This document shows positions 9,780 through 21,544 of a stretch of 64,000 nucleotides of DNA, piece after piece (the first letter of the stretch is position 1; each line of letters starts with the position of its first letter). The position numbers and the translations under genes were made by a program. Under the pieces are notes generated by a model. It ran no database searches. It was not told the origin of the DNA and saw only the letters and a program-made list of their open reading frames with translations. Source of the DNA: Adiantum capillus-veneris (taxonomy: Eukaryota > Streptophyta > Polypodiopsida > Polypodiales > Pteridaceae); NCBI GenBank assembly GCA_014529385.2, contig CM043958.1:122544817-122608816 (forward strand). Direction: 5' to 3'.

Positions 9780-10800
9780 TAGTACCAAATTTTATTTTAA
9801 AAAAACTTAAAAACTCAATAATACTCATAAAAATTAAAAAAACTCCAAAATTGTCAAAATTTGACCCATGGAACCACTGATTGGGACGTCAACAAATCAC
9901 GTGGCATTAGAATACTATAGAAGTGATTAGTGTCAAAAATTTATTGGTTTTTCACCCAACGCCTGCCATTTTGTCACCTTGTCTCCAACCATTGTCGGAA
10001 TCGATCTTTTGCACTAGAAGCATGATATGATTGTGATCGCCTCACACTAACCACTTTCTCTATTCTGCATTTCTCTCCCCACTAAAACTTTGTAGAACCA
10101 ATTGAACATTTTGTGTAGGGAATTGCTCTTTTTCCTCCCACCTCCATGCCATGTATTTTTAAAATACACTGCTTTTGCTTTTGATAGTGCGAGCGCTCCA
10201 TTCCTTGGCACCCAATGAATCAAATGTGTCGAGAAAAAATGAGCTATGAGCAAAAAGAATATGCTGCAAAAATAATAAAACTTTATAGTGAGTCGTCCCG
10301 GACGACCATGTGTCAAAGTGCTTAGGTACCAAGTAAGTGTCTATGCATAGCCATATATTTTGACGCTAGGATGCGAATGGAAAATATGCATGGGGTAACA
10401 AAGTGTGGTGAAAGATGTGGGTTCTAAACCATATGTTTAGGGGCTTTTCATGATGAGTTTAGTTTGAAGCTGCGTGGTCTAAACAAAAGAAGTTGAAGAA
10501 GACGCGCTCTCTCTTTGACAGTGTAGTTTTGACACTGCATTGTCTTTTGATTGAGGGCTCTTTTTTGGATTCAATTGAAGTTCAAACACTGATGTTTTTT
10601 TACTGCAAAGACAAAGTGTTCAACCCACCATGTAATGTGTTATATGTGCGTCTCCCCCCAGGCATGCGCCAGGCATCCACCATTTGCGCTGTGAAACTAT
10701 TGATTACAAACTTTAAGGTGGATATCTCAACAGGGGTTAGCTTTTCCTTTTCAAGCAAACAAAAAATATCATCTACAAACTGTCACACACGAGCATGCTT
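9780..10800. other. Spacer between H3-like and transposase-like genes
   Basis: AT-rich sequence with no protein-like frame on either strand. It probably holds the promoter of the H3-like gene and the 3' end of the transposase-like gene, but I see no distinctive signal. Confidence 0.4.
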
Positions 10801-10805
10801 AATTC

Positions 10806-12910
10806 CTAGGGTTGCTTCGTTACCTCTATAGTAGGTGGTAATGTCATACACCTTTTTCCACAATTGAAAAAGTCATAAAAGTCTGAAAGCATATGTTTAG
10901 CTTTACTACCACCCATATATATTTTATTAGGACGATCCTGTGTGCTTCCAAATTCCTTCTTGTCCTTTGATAACTCTACTACACCCCCATGTAGACCAAC
11001 ACTTGATAGAATAGACTCGAGTTCTCTAATACACTCTTCCCTTCTTTTTGCAGGCTCCATATTCCAAGCATAATTAACATGGAGCATAAGCAACTTGTCA
11101 AGAATTCGTAGACGGGCATGAAGAGTGCACACATGTACATTTATCAGAGGAATCGGTAGAATAGGATCCCAATTTGGATCGTCTATATCTTGATTAGGGA
11201 GTACACTCTGGTTACAATTGAGGATACCTTGAAACCATTGTTGAAGTGCTTTACCCACACCTTTCACAGAGTTGACTGCAGCTTTTCTACCCTTACCCTT
11301 ACCCTTACCCTTACCCTTACCCTTACCGCCCTTTGACTTGCTGGCCTTTAAACCCTTGCCCTTAGTTCCTAATGAGACTTTAATGTGGCAGTAATAAATG
11401 CATGGAAAGAGAGTCATTGCACCTTGCTTGCACCCTAGCATACACTTGAGATTTTTCAAGTCTCCTGCCAAATGCCACTCCACTTGGAACGTACTCAGAC
11501 TTGAAACCTGCAATCATTGTTCTTCTTGTTGTTGCCGAATGGCATCAATGATTGGGGTGTGATTAAAATACCATTTGAGGGACTCATGTGTCTCATGTGG
11601 GAGATGAAAATCTATCTCCACCAAATATTATTCTTGGATTGAACACCTAAACAGGTGTTTCTCATCTCGTTGGCATTTAGCTCAGCATTGACGCCCACCA
11701 AGGCTCTGTTCATAAGCGTAACACTTACCCTTTTGAGCCGTTGACCTTTGAAAATCTGGCACTCATCAAGCTTCATCACAAATATAACTTTGCCATCACA
11801 CTCTTCCTGTGTCAACCCATAAAATTTGATCATTGACTCCTAGAGCTTCAACAAGTCAACATAGACATTATTAAACTCGTTGCAACGGAAGGATTTGTTC
11901 TCTTCTAATGGCAGGGCATCCTCCATATATAGAAATCCACCCAATAAGCTTGCAAAATCATTATTGACACACCTTTTTGCAACACTGAAACTATAAGGTA
12001 TTGACAGCAACCTAAACAAACATTTTGCTATGTGACCTAGTGTGACAAGTCTATACAAAGCTTTGTAGGCCTTGAAACTTATTCTTGCGGTTTCACACAC
12101 CTCCATCATCTCTTGAGGCGACACAATGCTCTTTAGCTCATTGTAATACTTCTTGCACAAAACATTAGCAATGCTAGCATTGGATGGATCACCCAATAGC
12201 TCCACCAACTCCTTTGGTTTGATGTATGCTCCAGCAAAGTATGTCCAATCATTTGAGCATCAGAATCGATTCCCATCATCACCTGAGCCAAGTTCTTGCA
12301 TATTGAAATAATATTACAGCAACCTGCAAAAAATTTAAGAAATTAAAATCTTGCATTTGTATTCCTATCGAGTTTGACAGATATGTTTAGGATTTCAAGC
12401 TCCACCACTTGAAGATAGCATAGACATCGCATGTCTCTTGTGCTTGCAAATGTGGTAGCCCAATGGAATGTGTGTGAGATGATCGATTTGTCGACGCATA
12501 TTACGTGCAGTGTGTTGTAGCTTAACATAATTGTCTAGACGGCGCTCTTGCTCCATTTTTTATGTTCTGCTTTTTTTATAAGCTTTGATATCTCATTGTT
12601 TAGATGATTCGTGTCTTCTTGTTGGCTTCCTCTCTGACATACTGAATGTCTTTCACGTACTTCTCTTGCAATGATGAATAGGCAACATAGAGATGTTTTC
12701 TTGCTTCCCTTTCATTGACAAAAGCTGAGTGTAATTTCTAGCAGTAGCCAAACAATCCGTCTCTCCCATCTCCAATAAAACACAGTAGCTTAGTGACATT
12801 ACGAAAAGGTGGTGATGCATTGGTCATTGGATCGCTAGGGTAAATATGGCCATCAAACCATAAGTTGATTGCTTTGCACCCAAGGTTTTGTAGATGATCT
12901 CCGGCATTGG
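10806..12910 (-). pseudogene. DDE-transposase-like gene, broken, with introns
   Basis: Read from 12910 down. An N-terminal exon (12910-12590) contains LWFDGHIYPSDPMTNASPP and a charged helix, with stops at 12738-12740 and 12600-12602. An exon starts after acceptor TTTTTTGCAG near 12325. A long frame (12208-11612, one TAG at 11840-11842) contains VIFVMKLDECQIFKGQRLKR, which I read as the strand carrying the first catalytic Asp. After a frame change near 11620, the next part (11600-10806) contains VEWHLAGDLKNLKCMLGCKQ followed by PCIYYCHI, resembling a second-Asp block with a Cys pair. A (GK)n linker, LHARLRILDKLLMLHVNYAW and a C-terminal domain follow. This layout resembles DDE transposases of the Kyakuja/Dileera/Zisupton type, but the family call and the catalytic residues are my inference. 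Confidence 0.5.
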
Positions 12911-13279
12911 GATTAGATGTGCCAAGTCACACAATAGCGTACTCCTGCTCTAAATTAGTGTTTAATCAATATCGTTGTGACTTGTTACTAATGTCTTGCA
13001 ATGATAGGAGATTGAATGACATTTGTGTTAGTTAATCGAGCAAATTAGAGAGAATGTGTAATGGTGACTGCTACAAGCAGGTGAAGGTGGCTATGGAGAA
13101 AAGAAGTGAAGAGTACTTAGAGATAGGAGAAAAGAATTATGTTGTGGAGGAAAGAAAGAGAGGGAGTGCATCTCAATATCCTTTGAATTTGAATTGTTAA
13201 TCATGAGTGTAGGGAGACAAATGTTGCTGCACACATAGGTAATGGAGTTTTCCATTGCTCTCAGCTGGAGCTGGAGTTG

Positions 13280-13298
13280 GAGCTGGAGTGGGAGAAGC

Positions 13299-13332
<34 letters not shown>

Positions 13333-13600
13333 ATAAAGGAAGAGAGAGCGGGAGAGAGGACAGATCTACAACCTTGGAGGATCTGTACTCTGTCAGAAAG
13401 AGGTAGCCAAGAATGTTCCTTAATGATTGGGAGGGTAAGTGACAAGAGAGAAAAGGGGGGAAAAGAAAGAGAGAGAGTTTGCTCACGTTTTAGAGAGAAT
13501 GCAGTGAGAGAATGTAAAAAACCTGCTTTTCTGGCAGGGGGTGAAAAGTGCCTCCTTTAATGAGTTCTAAGTGAGAGAGAGTGTTTTATATGTTAGAGAG
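13280..13600 (-). promoter_or_regulatory. CT-rich subterminal region, right end of transposon
   Basis: On the minus strand this is pyrimidine-rich, including a (GA)n tract on plus at about 13302-13331 and a GGAGCTGGAGTTGGAGCTGG tract at 13266-13285. It mirrors the CT-rich block behind the left end (both contain AAAACGTG) and probably acts as leader or promoter for the transposase-like gene. Confidence 0.3.
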
Positions 13601-13787
13601 AGAAGAGGGGTGGAAAAAGGACATTTTAAAATTCATTTACCCGCCTCTCTTTTGGGTTACTAAATAGAATATTATCAAATTCAAAATATGGAAATGGCTA
13701 TTTTTATAATCTCAGCTTAGGCCTTTTTGCCCTCTCTTTTAGGCTTGGTCAAACTTGGCTTAAGCTTTAAGCATTTCCTTAAACTAC

Positions 13788-13828
13788 CAAATAAAGAGGC
13801 CCTCATATACCCCATTCACTTCCTAATG
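13788..13828 (-). repeat. Right terminal inverted repeat
   Basis: The reverse complement starts CATTAGGAAG and ends GGCCTCTTTATTTG, matching 3954-3994 with four substitutions in 41 bases. Confidence 0.8.
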
Positions 13829-13844
13829 AACATCATGTACACTA

Positions 13845-14480
13845 GATCTATACTACATTACAAAGTATCCCATCATGAGGATAAATTGTATAGCAAGTAG
13901 ATACAAGTAATCTCCTCATCAAAATTCAAGCTTGTGTCGTAAGCTACGTAAAAAGTTATACCAAACTCCTTGAGGTAATTAGCCACCATACTTCCTTCCT
14001 TCATGCAAAGATTAGACACCTTTTTCATTAAAAAAACTTTGTTGGAAGCACCCCTATTTTTGTGATTTGCACATAGCTTCAACCATACATCTCTAGCAGT
14101 CTTTTCACCAATGATAGTGAAATAGATGGACTCTACTAAATGCATGTCAATGTGGATCTAGATTTTGTATCAAGCTTCTTGCACTCAATATATGTATACT
14201 CATTCTTGGGTAACTCCTTTGGATGATCAATTTGAACATTTGGAATAAGAAAATCATGTATCTTCTCGTTCAATTGGGGAGATGGGCTTTCAAACTCTAA
14301 AGAAAAGCCTACCGCAATTGATTAAAGTACAAAATGTGTGCAAAATATCAATCCCCTTGGCACAAGTTAAAAAATAGCTTGCCATAGTGGCTTGCTCATC
14401 CTTGGTGTTTGGCTTTATGGGCAGGGTGCCATCACAAGCAGAGCTCATTAGATGGATATCTAGCCCTACATTCATGAACC
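13845..14480 (-). pseudogene. Ty1/copia gag remnant (N-terminal half)
   Basis: The minus-strand frame 14145-13873 reads VESIYFTIIGEKTARDVWLK, then ASNKVFLMKKVSNLCMKEG, NYLKEFG and DEEITCIYLL. This matches the gag (UBN2-type) domain of plant copia elements, including the one at 57694 in this window (SNKVFLMKR, LNDF). It breaks at a TGA just before the transposon's right end and continues, in the same orientation, at 3953-2990. Upstream (14475-14150) is poorly conserved. Confidence 0.75.
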
Positions 14481-14599
14481 ATGGTGGAATGAATGACTAT
14501 ATCTAATACTTGACCAAATGGTTCTACATTGTTCGATTCAACAAACCTATTGTAACTGACAAAGTCCTATCAAAAATCCCATTGTACCATAAGCGCTCC

Positions 14600-16960
14600 C
14601 CAATTTGCGTTATATCATGGGATCCATCCTTTGAATCTCTATAGTCCTTCAAGGATATGTGCCCGATGTGAGTTGAATTTATCTACTTACCGATCTGGTC
14701 GTGGGATAATCTCAAAGACCTTGCAAGTACCCTGGATACTCCTCTATTTGTACAAAAATCTTGGGACCATGGCAAATAAAGTACGCATATGTTGGGATGT
14801 ATTTAAGACTCCTCTGGAGAGCATGGTCATTGATGTTGGAGTAGGTTTAAATTGATCCCTCTCAAATTTGGTACTTTTTTTGGATCATGTCTCAATTGCA
14901 CTGGGACATGAATGGTGCAAATGAAGCAATAGGCAGTGTGGCAAAAAGGTGCAAGCAATCTCATCCAAAGAATCAACAATCTCCAGCATGGAAGTCAAAA
15001 TTGCAAAGCAAGGTGAAGGTGGGAGCAACACTAAAAATGAAGTGATTGAATTTGGCAAGATGAGCACTCATGTGGACACCCCTCAAGACCACTCTATAGC
15101 TAATCCTATTTCAAATGTTAGCAATAGTCAAACCACGCCAAGAGTAAAATTATCCGCATTCCTTGTGCTTAAAACGCCGGTGAAGCCTTGTCAAAAAAAA
15201 TTCCTTGCCTCTCACCCCGAGGACGGTGAACGAGGGAAGGCTACAAGTCTCTGTGATCAAGTGCAAGAGAGTGAAAACCTTGGCACATAGCAACTTCCAC
15301 AGTAAGGAGAACCCTCCAGATAGTCAAAAATCCCCCATAAATTTGAGAAACTTCTTTGAGGTACTTTAGGCCAAGAATCCAAAGGGCCTATTTACCTCAA
15401 ATCTAACCTCTTCCCAACAGACTATTGCGGGGGCAGGTAGCAATGCAAGCAAGGATAGTCCTCAAGGTTTCTATGGAGGAGGACAATGAAAGGGAGTCGG
15501 TGATGAATGGTTCTCCAAACGTGGAGGAGTTTGTCCGACTCTCCCCATAATGGACGACCTAGATATTCAATCCTTGAATGGGAAGGGCATAAAGTGGGCC
15601 AAAAAGAGTGCTCTTTTTCGGAAGGACATCAAAAAAATAGTCATGAATTGTTGGGTAATTTAAGAGCACCATCTTGACACATCTAATTGCAGGAAGCAGG
15701 CAATAAGGAATAAGTCAAGGTGTATTACAGCAATGGCCATGTTGGGTTTAGTGGGGTGCTCTTCATTATTGATAGGGAGTTGGAGCCACAAGTGTTGCTT
15801 AACCATGTCTCAAGCAGAGTATTGGGGGTAAGCGTTAAGTGGGCACACCAATTTATTACCATTATTAACATTTATGCTTCTTGCAATGCCAAGGGGAGAG
15901 ACAAACTTTAGGTGGATCTAAGGGATCATTTTTGGAAGTAGATTGGTGCATCATGGGTGATTTCAATATGGTGGAGGATTGAAAGGCCAAGACAGGCTCG
16001 AAAGTACAAGATGGGCTTGGCTAGCCTGCTGGCATGTTTTAAAAAATCCAAATGGAAAACAGTATGAGAGAAATGGGTGTTTCTTGACTTGTAGGTTGTT
16101 GGTTCATGGAGCAATTCTCCTAGCTTGATGTATAGGAGCCTCTAGTACGCGAACATAGCTTCCTATCTAGATGGGTGCTATGTCTCCCATCAAGCGAATT
16201 GGATTCCACCTTCCATGATGTTGTGTGTCGATACCTCTAAGAGTTTGTCGTATCACTTCCCCCTTAAGCTTCACATAGCCAGGGTTAGTAATGATGCTTG
16301 TTTCCTAGAGGGGAAGAAGAAGAAACTAGTGGCCAAGGAGCATCTCTACTAGGACCCTCTCTTTAGGTCCCTTGCTAAGATGGCTCTCTGCAAATTGAAG
16401 CATGATGTGGAAGAAGTGGACTCAAGAGGCCACAAACAAGGATCTAAAAGAAGAAATGGAGGAGCTCTCAAAAAAAAATCAAGAAGGAAGAGCTTCAATG
16501 GTAGAGCACAAGAGATGGCATGAGACCAAAGCGCTGCTTCCTGATTTGCAAGCGGAGGAGATCAAAAAGACCCGGTTGTTGGCCAGAGCGCTAACCCTCA
16601 AGTCTGACCTTGCCAACCAAGCTCATTTCTTTAGAGCTCTTAAGGTCAAACAGAGAAGGGATGCTATTACAGGAATCACTGACGAGAGGGAGAACGTAGT
16701 AAGAGACTAGAATGTTATGGCCAGATCCATGTAGCTTGACCATCTCAATCAAATTATTGATCAGCCGAATTATAGTGCGCCAAATTGGAAATTCAAGGTC
16801 TGTCACTTCTTGGAGGTAAACAATTGCTTACCAAGTTGTTTGCAGATGATTTATTGTTCCTTCTTAAAGCCAATAGGAAATGCTTAGAAGAGTCCTCGAG
16901 ATTGTCAAACTATTTGATATTGCTTTCGGCGCAATGTGCGTGATATTGAGAAATTAAGAT
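14600..16960 (+). pseudogene. Decayed LINE (non-LTR retrotransposon)
   Basis: Plus-strand pieces occur in LINE order. A gag-like ORF1 remnant comes first (14631-15290, including YKNLGTMANKVRICWDVFKT and then a Ser/Lys/Pro-rich tail). An endonuclease-like segment follows (15720-15911: FSGVLFIIDRELEPQVLL, then VKWAHQFITIINIYAS). A helical linker comes next (16402-16710: KALLPDLQAEEIKKTRLLAR, ALKVKQRRDAI). Last is a reverse-transcriptase fragment with FADD at about 16850 (KLFADDLLFLLKANRK). Stops and frameshifts are frequent and the RT core upstream of FADD is deleted. The 3' end is not defined. Confidence 0.7.
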
Positions 16961-16964
16961 TGAT

Positions 16965-17230
16965 TTCACTTTTTGAAAGCGACTCGTTTGACCCGTGGAG
17001 TGGTCAAGGGAAGTTGTTGGTAAGGACGGGGGAGAAAAATTAGCGAGCTTGCTGAAGCAAGTTTTGGAGCGAGTTTTCTCTCCCTCCACCCTTGCCGCTC
17101 ACTCCACTGGATGTCGCCATTGCCACATCTACCACCGGTTTCAATTGGACCTATTTTCAAACAGACCCTCTCCCTCATACTATCTCTCTTGATTTCTCTT
17201 TTTTTCCTTTCTCACCCCCTTTGTTTATAT
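16965..17230. other. Unassigned sequence before the poly(C)/CT tract
   Basis: No coding frame supported. Slightly pyrimidine-rich toward 17200. Confidence 0.4.
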
Positions 17231-17439
<209 letters not shown>

Positions 17440-17478
17440 CTTTGTGCATTAAAGGGAGTATGAGCACATGACAAGAGT

Positions 17479-17692
17479 TGTTGGGGTAAAGCCCCATGTG
17501 GCCGGTTAGGCTAGGCGCCCGCCCACTGCACTTATTCTTTTATGTACATAATAGAATAAGGGGCTCGCACATACAAGGTGAGTTTTTCCCCCTGCAAACA
17601 TAGGTCTCCTCTTCTTCTGACCTCGTCTCCATTGCTACACACTCACACAAAAAAAGAGACACACACACGAACACTTTTGTTCGCCCACTTCA
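17479..17692 (+). repeat. 5' LTR (214 bp)
   Basis: It shares TTATGTACATAA, AGAATAAGGGGCTC, ACATACAAGGTGAG and GCAAACATAGGTCTCCTC with 21023-21218. The two differ by several substitutions and indels. Confidence 0.85.
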
Positions 17693-17694
17693 AC

Positions 17695-17706
17695 TAGTAT
17701 CAGAGC
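17695..17706 (+). other. Primer-binding site (tRNA-Met type)
   Basis: TAGTATCAGAGC, two bases after the LTR, differs at one position from TGGTATCAGAGC seen in the other LTR elements of this window. Confidence 0.75.
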
Positions 17707-19478
17707 ACCACTGGAGCTTGGCAAAGAAGCAGACAAAACATAGCAAAAACTTTAGCACATTTTTGCACATCTATTTTTGCTCATCAAAAGGTGTCTATTC
17801 ACACCAATTATCACTATTCTTAACCGATTTTTAGTGCTCTTCAACTTTGCAAAAGAATATTTTCTCAGAACCCTCACCGATTTTGAGTTGCGTAGCTGAG
17901 ATTGCCTACAGGTCATGTAGGACAAGCTGCAAAGTTTTGCAGATCAGATTTCTCTTGGTTAGAATCAGCATTTTAGGTCGATTCCCTTCACAGTTGACCA
18001 TTTTTGCGTGCTTTACAACTTTGCAAAAGGAAGTTTTTGTAAATTCGGCACGATTTGGGAGTTATCTACTTCAGACAGCATGGTGGTCCACTTGTCTAGG
18101 TTCTTCTACATACAAGTTTTTGCATTGTAGGAGTTTTTGGCATGTGTATGGGTACACATACACATACATACACTTGAAAATCGATATGAAAACCATGTAT
18201 GCCTATTGTGGTGATTTAGAGTGCTTTTGAAGTTGATTTGCTATATCCAAAGAGCTCGGATTGGGCTTGGTTGTTCTCTTGTTTCATGCATTTCTTATTT
18301 GCTCTCAGTGAAGAGAGTGTCAACTGAAAATTTCAGCAAATTTATGTGCATACATTAAGAACATTTGGTGGATGCATGCACTCTTATGGACTCGGGATTC
18401 CATAGCGGATTCTTCACAGGTTATGCGCATTGACTTGTGCAATTGAGTTAACTTCAGATAGAGTGGAGCACAGATTTGCAGAGAGTTTTGCACACGCTCT
18501 AGCATGATTGTGAGCTAATTTTTCACTTGATTTGGATGCTCATTTTTTGATGCATCCTTTGATGCTCCTTTGTATTGTCATGTGGATGCACATGACGTGT
18601 GAATTTTGGAGATGATATTCTTTGTTTTGCAATGGTATATATGGGTTGATTTTCAGCTATTTTTTATCATCAATTTGTGCCATATTTTGGTTGGTTTGCA
18701 TCCAGATTTTTGCTAGTAATTGCCTTGCTTGCAGAGCGTGATTGATGCACTTTCTAATTCGCATGCAGGACTGTTTTTCACATTTGGAGACTTGAGACTT
18801 TGGAGAAGCTCGTGTATTTTTTAGTGCGATTTGATTCACACGCTTTGCTCTTGATATGAGCATTGTCTTGGTTATTTTGGCAGATTGGTCAAATACTGCC
18901 ATAACTTTGCTGGATTTTCTTAGGGAGTTCATCGTTTATGCGCATTGGTTTGTAGTTGGTATGATTGCATTTGGCACTCAATGGTTGCTTTGTCACGATG
19001 TTTTAGCATTACATTGTGAGAGTGTTTTCTCTTGTGGGCTTGAGTGTTTTCTCACCGAATTATGTCATTTGACATGTATGTGGTACTCTCTTCAGGAGGG
19101 GGATTTTTAATGAAAGATTCATCAATTATCGCATAGTGCTCTTGGTTACATAGGCTCTTGAATTAAAACCGTTTCTCATCATTGAGCATCTTTACGCACT
19201 TGTCTCATTACATTGACGGCCATATTTGTTGATAGATCTCTTGGATAGCTTATATGCCAAAATTTATGTTGTATTTTGATAGTTCTTTATGTATGTGTTA
19301 GCCAGGCTTTGGCTATTGTCAGTAGATCGATTTGTGCTTAATCTTGTTCATAGGTTATTGCCATGGATTTGGCATGTACATCATTGTCAGAGTGTATGCT
19401 TTTCATAGGGGGTTTGATGGCTGAGACTTTGTGCATTGGAAAGCAAGTATGCATGATGCATTGACTCGATTGGGCTAG

Positions 19479-20270
19479 GTGTTGCCACTACAGGGTTTGG
19501 ATGCTAGGACAAAGTCTATGGTTGATGATGAGTGGGAGGAGTTGGATGAGATTACACATTTGATGATCATGTTGCACCTTGGTGAGTCTGTCTATCTCAT
19601 CCGTTTGGATGCATGTACAGCTAGAGATTTATGCCAAAGATTGTGTAATTCTTTTGGCATAGATGAGTCTAGAGAGATGCCTATAGTCAAAGGAAGATCT
19701 CATAGACATAGAGATGATGTGTATTGAAAATGTGTTCATACAAGTCATGTACATGGGCATTGTTTTTTATGGATGAGACAGTGCAAGAGACAGTACAAGA
19801 GAGATGTTATCACTTTGATTGATGTGGGAGCAGATCTAGCATATGAGGCTACACATGACACAGATGTTGAGTTTGCTTCTATGTTTACTCCTAACTTTCT
19901 TATGTCAATTGATGACACATTACCTTTGTATTGGATACTAAATGCAAGTGCTAGGTTTCATGTCACATCGAGTTGTGATTGGTTAGCACATATGCTAGTG
20001 GTATGCTTGGACGTGTGGATCTAGCTGATGGTTTAGTGCATGACATAGTCGGTGCAGAAGATGTCAGGCTATCATTGCCCGAGTGGTGGTGCATCATGTG
20101 TGCTACAAGATTTACACCATGTGCCAGGTTTGACACAAATTTTGATTTATGTGAGTCAATTACGAGATAGTGGTTGCCAAATATTATTGACCAGGCACTA
20201 TTTTAAATTTCATCAGAGACAGCTAGCCATAGTGCAAGGTGCTAGTGTTGGCATGATTCATGTAATGTGA
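19479..20270 (+). pseudogene. Copia gag and protease shreds
   Basis: 19479-19727 resembles copia gag (MVDDEWEELDEITHLMIMLH, then a DACTARDLCQRL segment). Around 19740-19800 there is a broken Cys/His knuckle. 19932-19985 reads WILNASARFHVTSSCDWLA, where a copia protease would have W-I-L-D-S-G-A; the catalytic Asp is replaced by Asn. 20100-20270 reads LHHVPGLTQILIYVSQLRDS, the pre-integrase block. The large deletion after this point removes the rest of pol. Confidence 0.75.
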
Positions 20271-20279
20271 GTACGTCAC

Positions 20280-21020
20280 ATGAAAGATGTCATAGTCTCT
20301 ATGAGTACATAGCCATGCAGAGAGACGAGGTGTCTCTCCTTTGTAGATAGGTTGCATGACGCTCCAGTCGGTGAGCATGTTGAGCCATTTGTGCAGACAG
20401 TTTTGCAGCGGGGCTTATCCTTCGTGGATGCGATGACAAATATGGATGGCTTGAGCACTGAGGAATTAGTCATGATTCAATCATTCATGGATATGATTAG
20501 GATAGAGGCTTATGCATGTGAGTTGGAGTTGGAAATTGCTCTCAGCACACAAGGTTCAGGATAGACACATGCTTTTGGTACACGTGTGATATGCAATGGA
20601 CATGAGGATGGATTCCATGGATTGAAGTCTAGGTGTCAGGATGATTTCCATGAGTGGAGTTATGAGCCAGATTTGATTGAGATAGTTAAGTTGGTAGAGA
20701 TTTCCAAGATTGAATCAGCATTCAAGAGTCTCATATAAGTGCGTTTGAAGTGGGTGCATTCAGTAATGCAATGGTTGATACTGTCTTTGAGCATAGGAAC
20801 ACTTTGTAGCGTATTGTAAGATACTTGTGGGATGTGTGCGACTTTGGTGAAGAGTATGTAGTTGATCGCTCCGTACTTCCTCTACAGCTCGAGCTGAATG
20901 CACACATTTAGTGATCCAGTGGTCATTGATTGGGGTCATACTTGATGATGACCTTGTATAGGTTTTGTACCGTTTTCTTTTGTTTTTTCCCTCACGACCA
21001 CATTGGCCTTTACATGGGAG
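20280..21020 (+). other. 3' internal region of the deleted copia element
   Basis: No pol motif is visible. A short frame near 20352-20564 has no similarity I recognise. It ends at the purine-rich GGGAGG before the 3' LTR. Confidence 0.4.
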
Positions 21021-21022
21021 GT

Positions 21023-21218
21023 TGTTGGGGTAAAGCCCCACGTGGCCGGTTAGGCCAGGCACCCATCCATTGCACTTCTTCTTTTATGTACATAAAAGAA
21101 TAAGGGGCTCACACATACAAGGTGAGATTTTGCCCCTGCAAACATAGGTCTCCTCTTCTCTCTTCTCCATTGCTACGCGCACACACGCGCGCACGCATGC
21201 TCTTGCTCGTGCACTTCA
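21023..21218 (+). repeat. 3' LTR (196 bp)
   Basis: Partner of 17479-17692, same orientation, same TG and CA ends. Confidence 0.85.
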
Positions 21219-21396
21219 ACTGTATCCCTTTTCATAGCCTTTCATATTCTATCATGTAATGCATTCTAAACTAAACTAATCGCAATAATCTTTGGCATTT
21301 GTACAATCTTAAATTTAATAATTAGCTAAGAAGTATCACCAGCAAGCATATTTGGTCCATAACTTTGGTTGCATTTGGAACTATTTCAAGGAAATG

Positions 21397-21400
<4 letters not shown>

Positions 21401-21466
<66 letters not shown>

Positions 21467-21540
21467 AGGAGAGAGAGGGAGAGGGAGATTATGTGTGCTT
21501 GTGCGTGTGTGTGTGTGAGAGCAAGAGATAGATAGATAGA
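21401..21540. repeat. (GA)n microsatellite with GT and GATA tail
   Basis: About 60 bases of GA pass into GGGA-rich sequence, a short GT run and GATAGATAGATAGA. Confidence 0.9.
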
Positions 21541-21544
21541 TTCT

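Larger units (their letters stand above)
3954..13828. mobile_element. 9.9 kb DNA transposon with 41-bp TIRs, carrying a histone H3-like gene
   Basis: The two ends are inverted repeats (3954-3994 and 13788-13828) matching at 37 of 41 positions. Outside both ends lie two parts of one minus-strand copia gag, so the interval is an insertion. Inside are plus-strand gene remnants (about 4790-7834), a fold-back MITE-like insertion (7954-8289), a minus-strand histone H3-like gene (8487-9770) and a minus-strand DDE-transposase-like gene (10806-12910). Both subterminal zones are CT-rich (4180-4450 on plus, 13280-13600 on minus). I could not define a target duplication of fixed length; a palindromic TA (3957-3958 and 13824-13825) is possible but unconvincing. 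The superfamily is not settled. All genes carry stops or frameshifts, so this copy looks inactive. Confidence 0.75.
17479..21218 (+). mobile_element. Internally deleted Ty1/copia element with two LTRs
   Basis: Two direct repeats beginning TGTTGGGGTAAAGCCCC and ending in CTTCA (17479-17692 and 21023-21218) flank 3.3 kb. A primer-binding site follows the first LTR (17695-17706) and a short purine tract (GGGAGG) precedes the second. Inside, only shreds of gag-pol survive (19479-20270); integrase, RT and RNase H are absent. About 1.7 kb between the PBS and gag (17710-19470) has no protein-like frame. It is therefore non-autonomous. No target duplication is visible at the ends, which argues for rearrangement or age. 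Confidence 0.8.

Noticed and set aside
11289-11327. CCCTTA tandem resembling a telomere-type repeat
   Set aside because: It lies in frame inside the transposase-like gene and encodes an alternating Gly-Lys linker. Plant telomeres are usually CCCTAAA.
3954-13828. Assignment of the large element to Mutator or PIF/Harbinger
   Set aside because: No 9-bp or TTA/TAA target duplication and no matching transposase signature. The terminal GGCCTCTTTATTTG only loosely resembles Harbinger-type ends.
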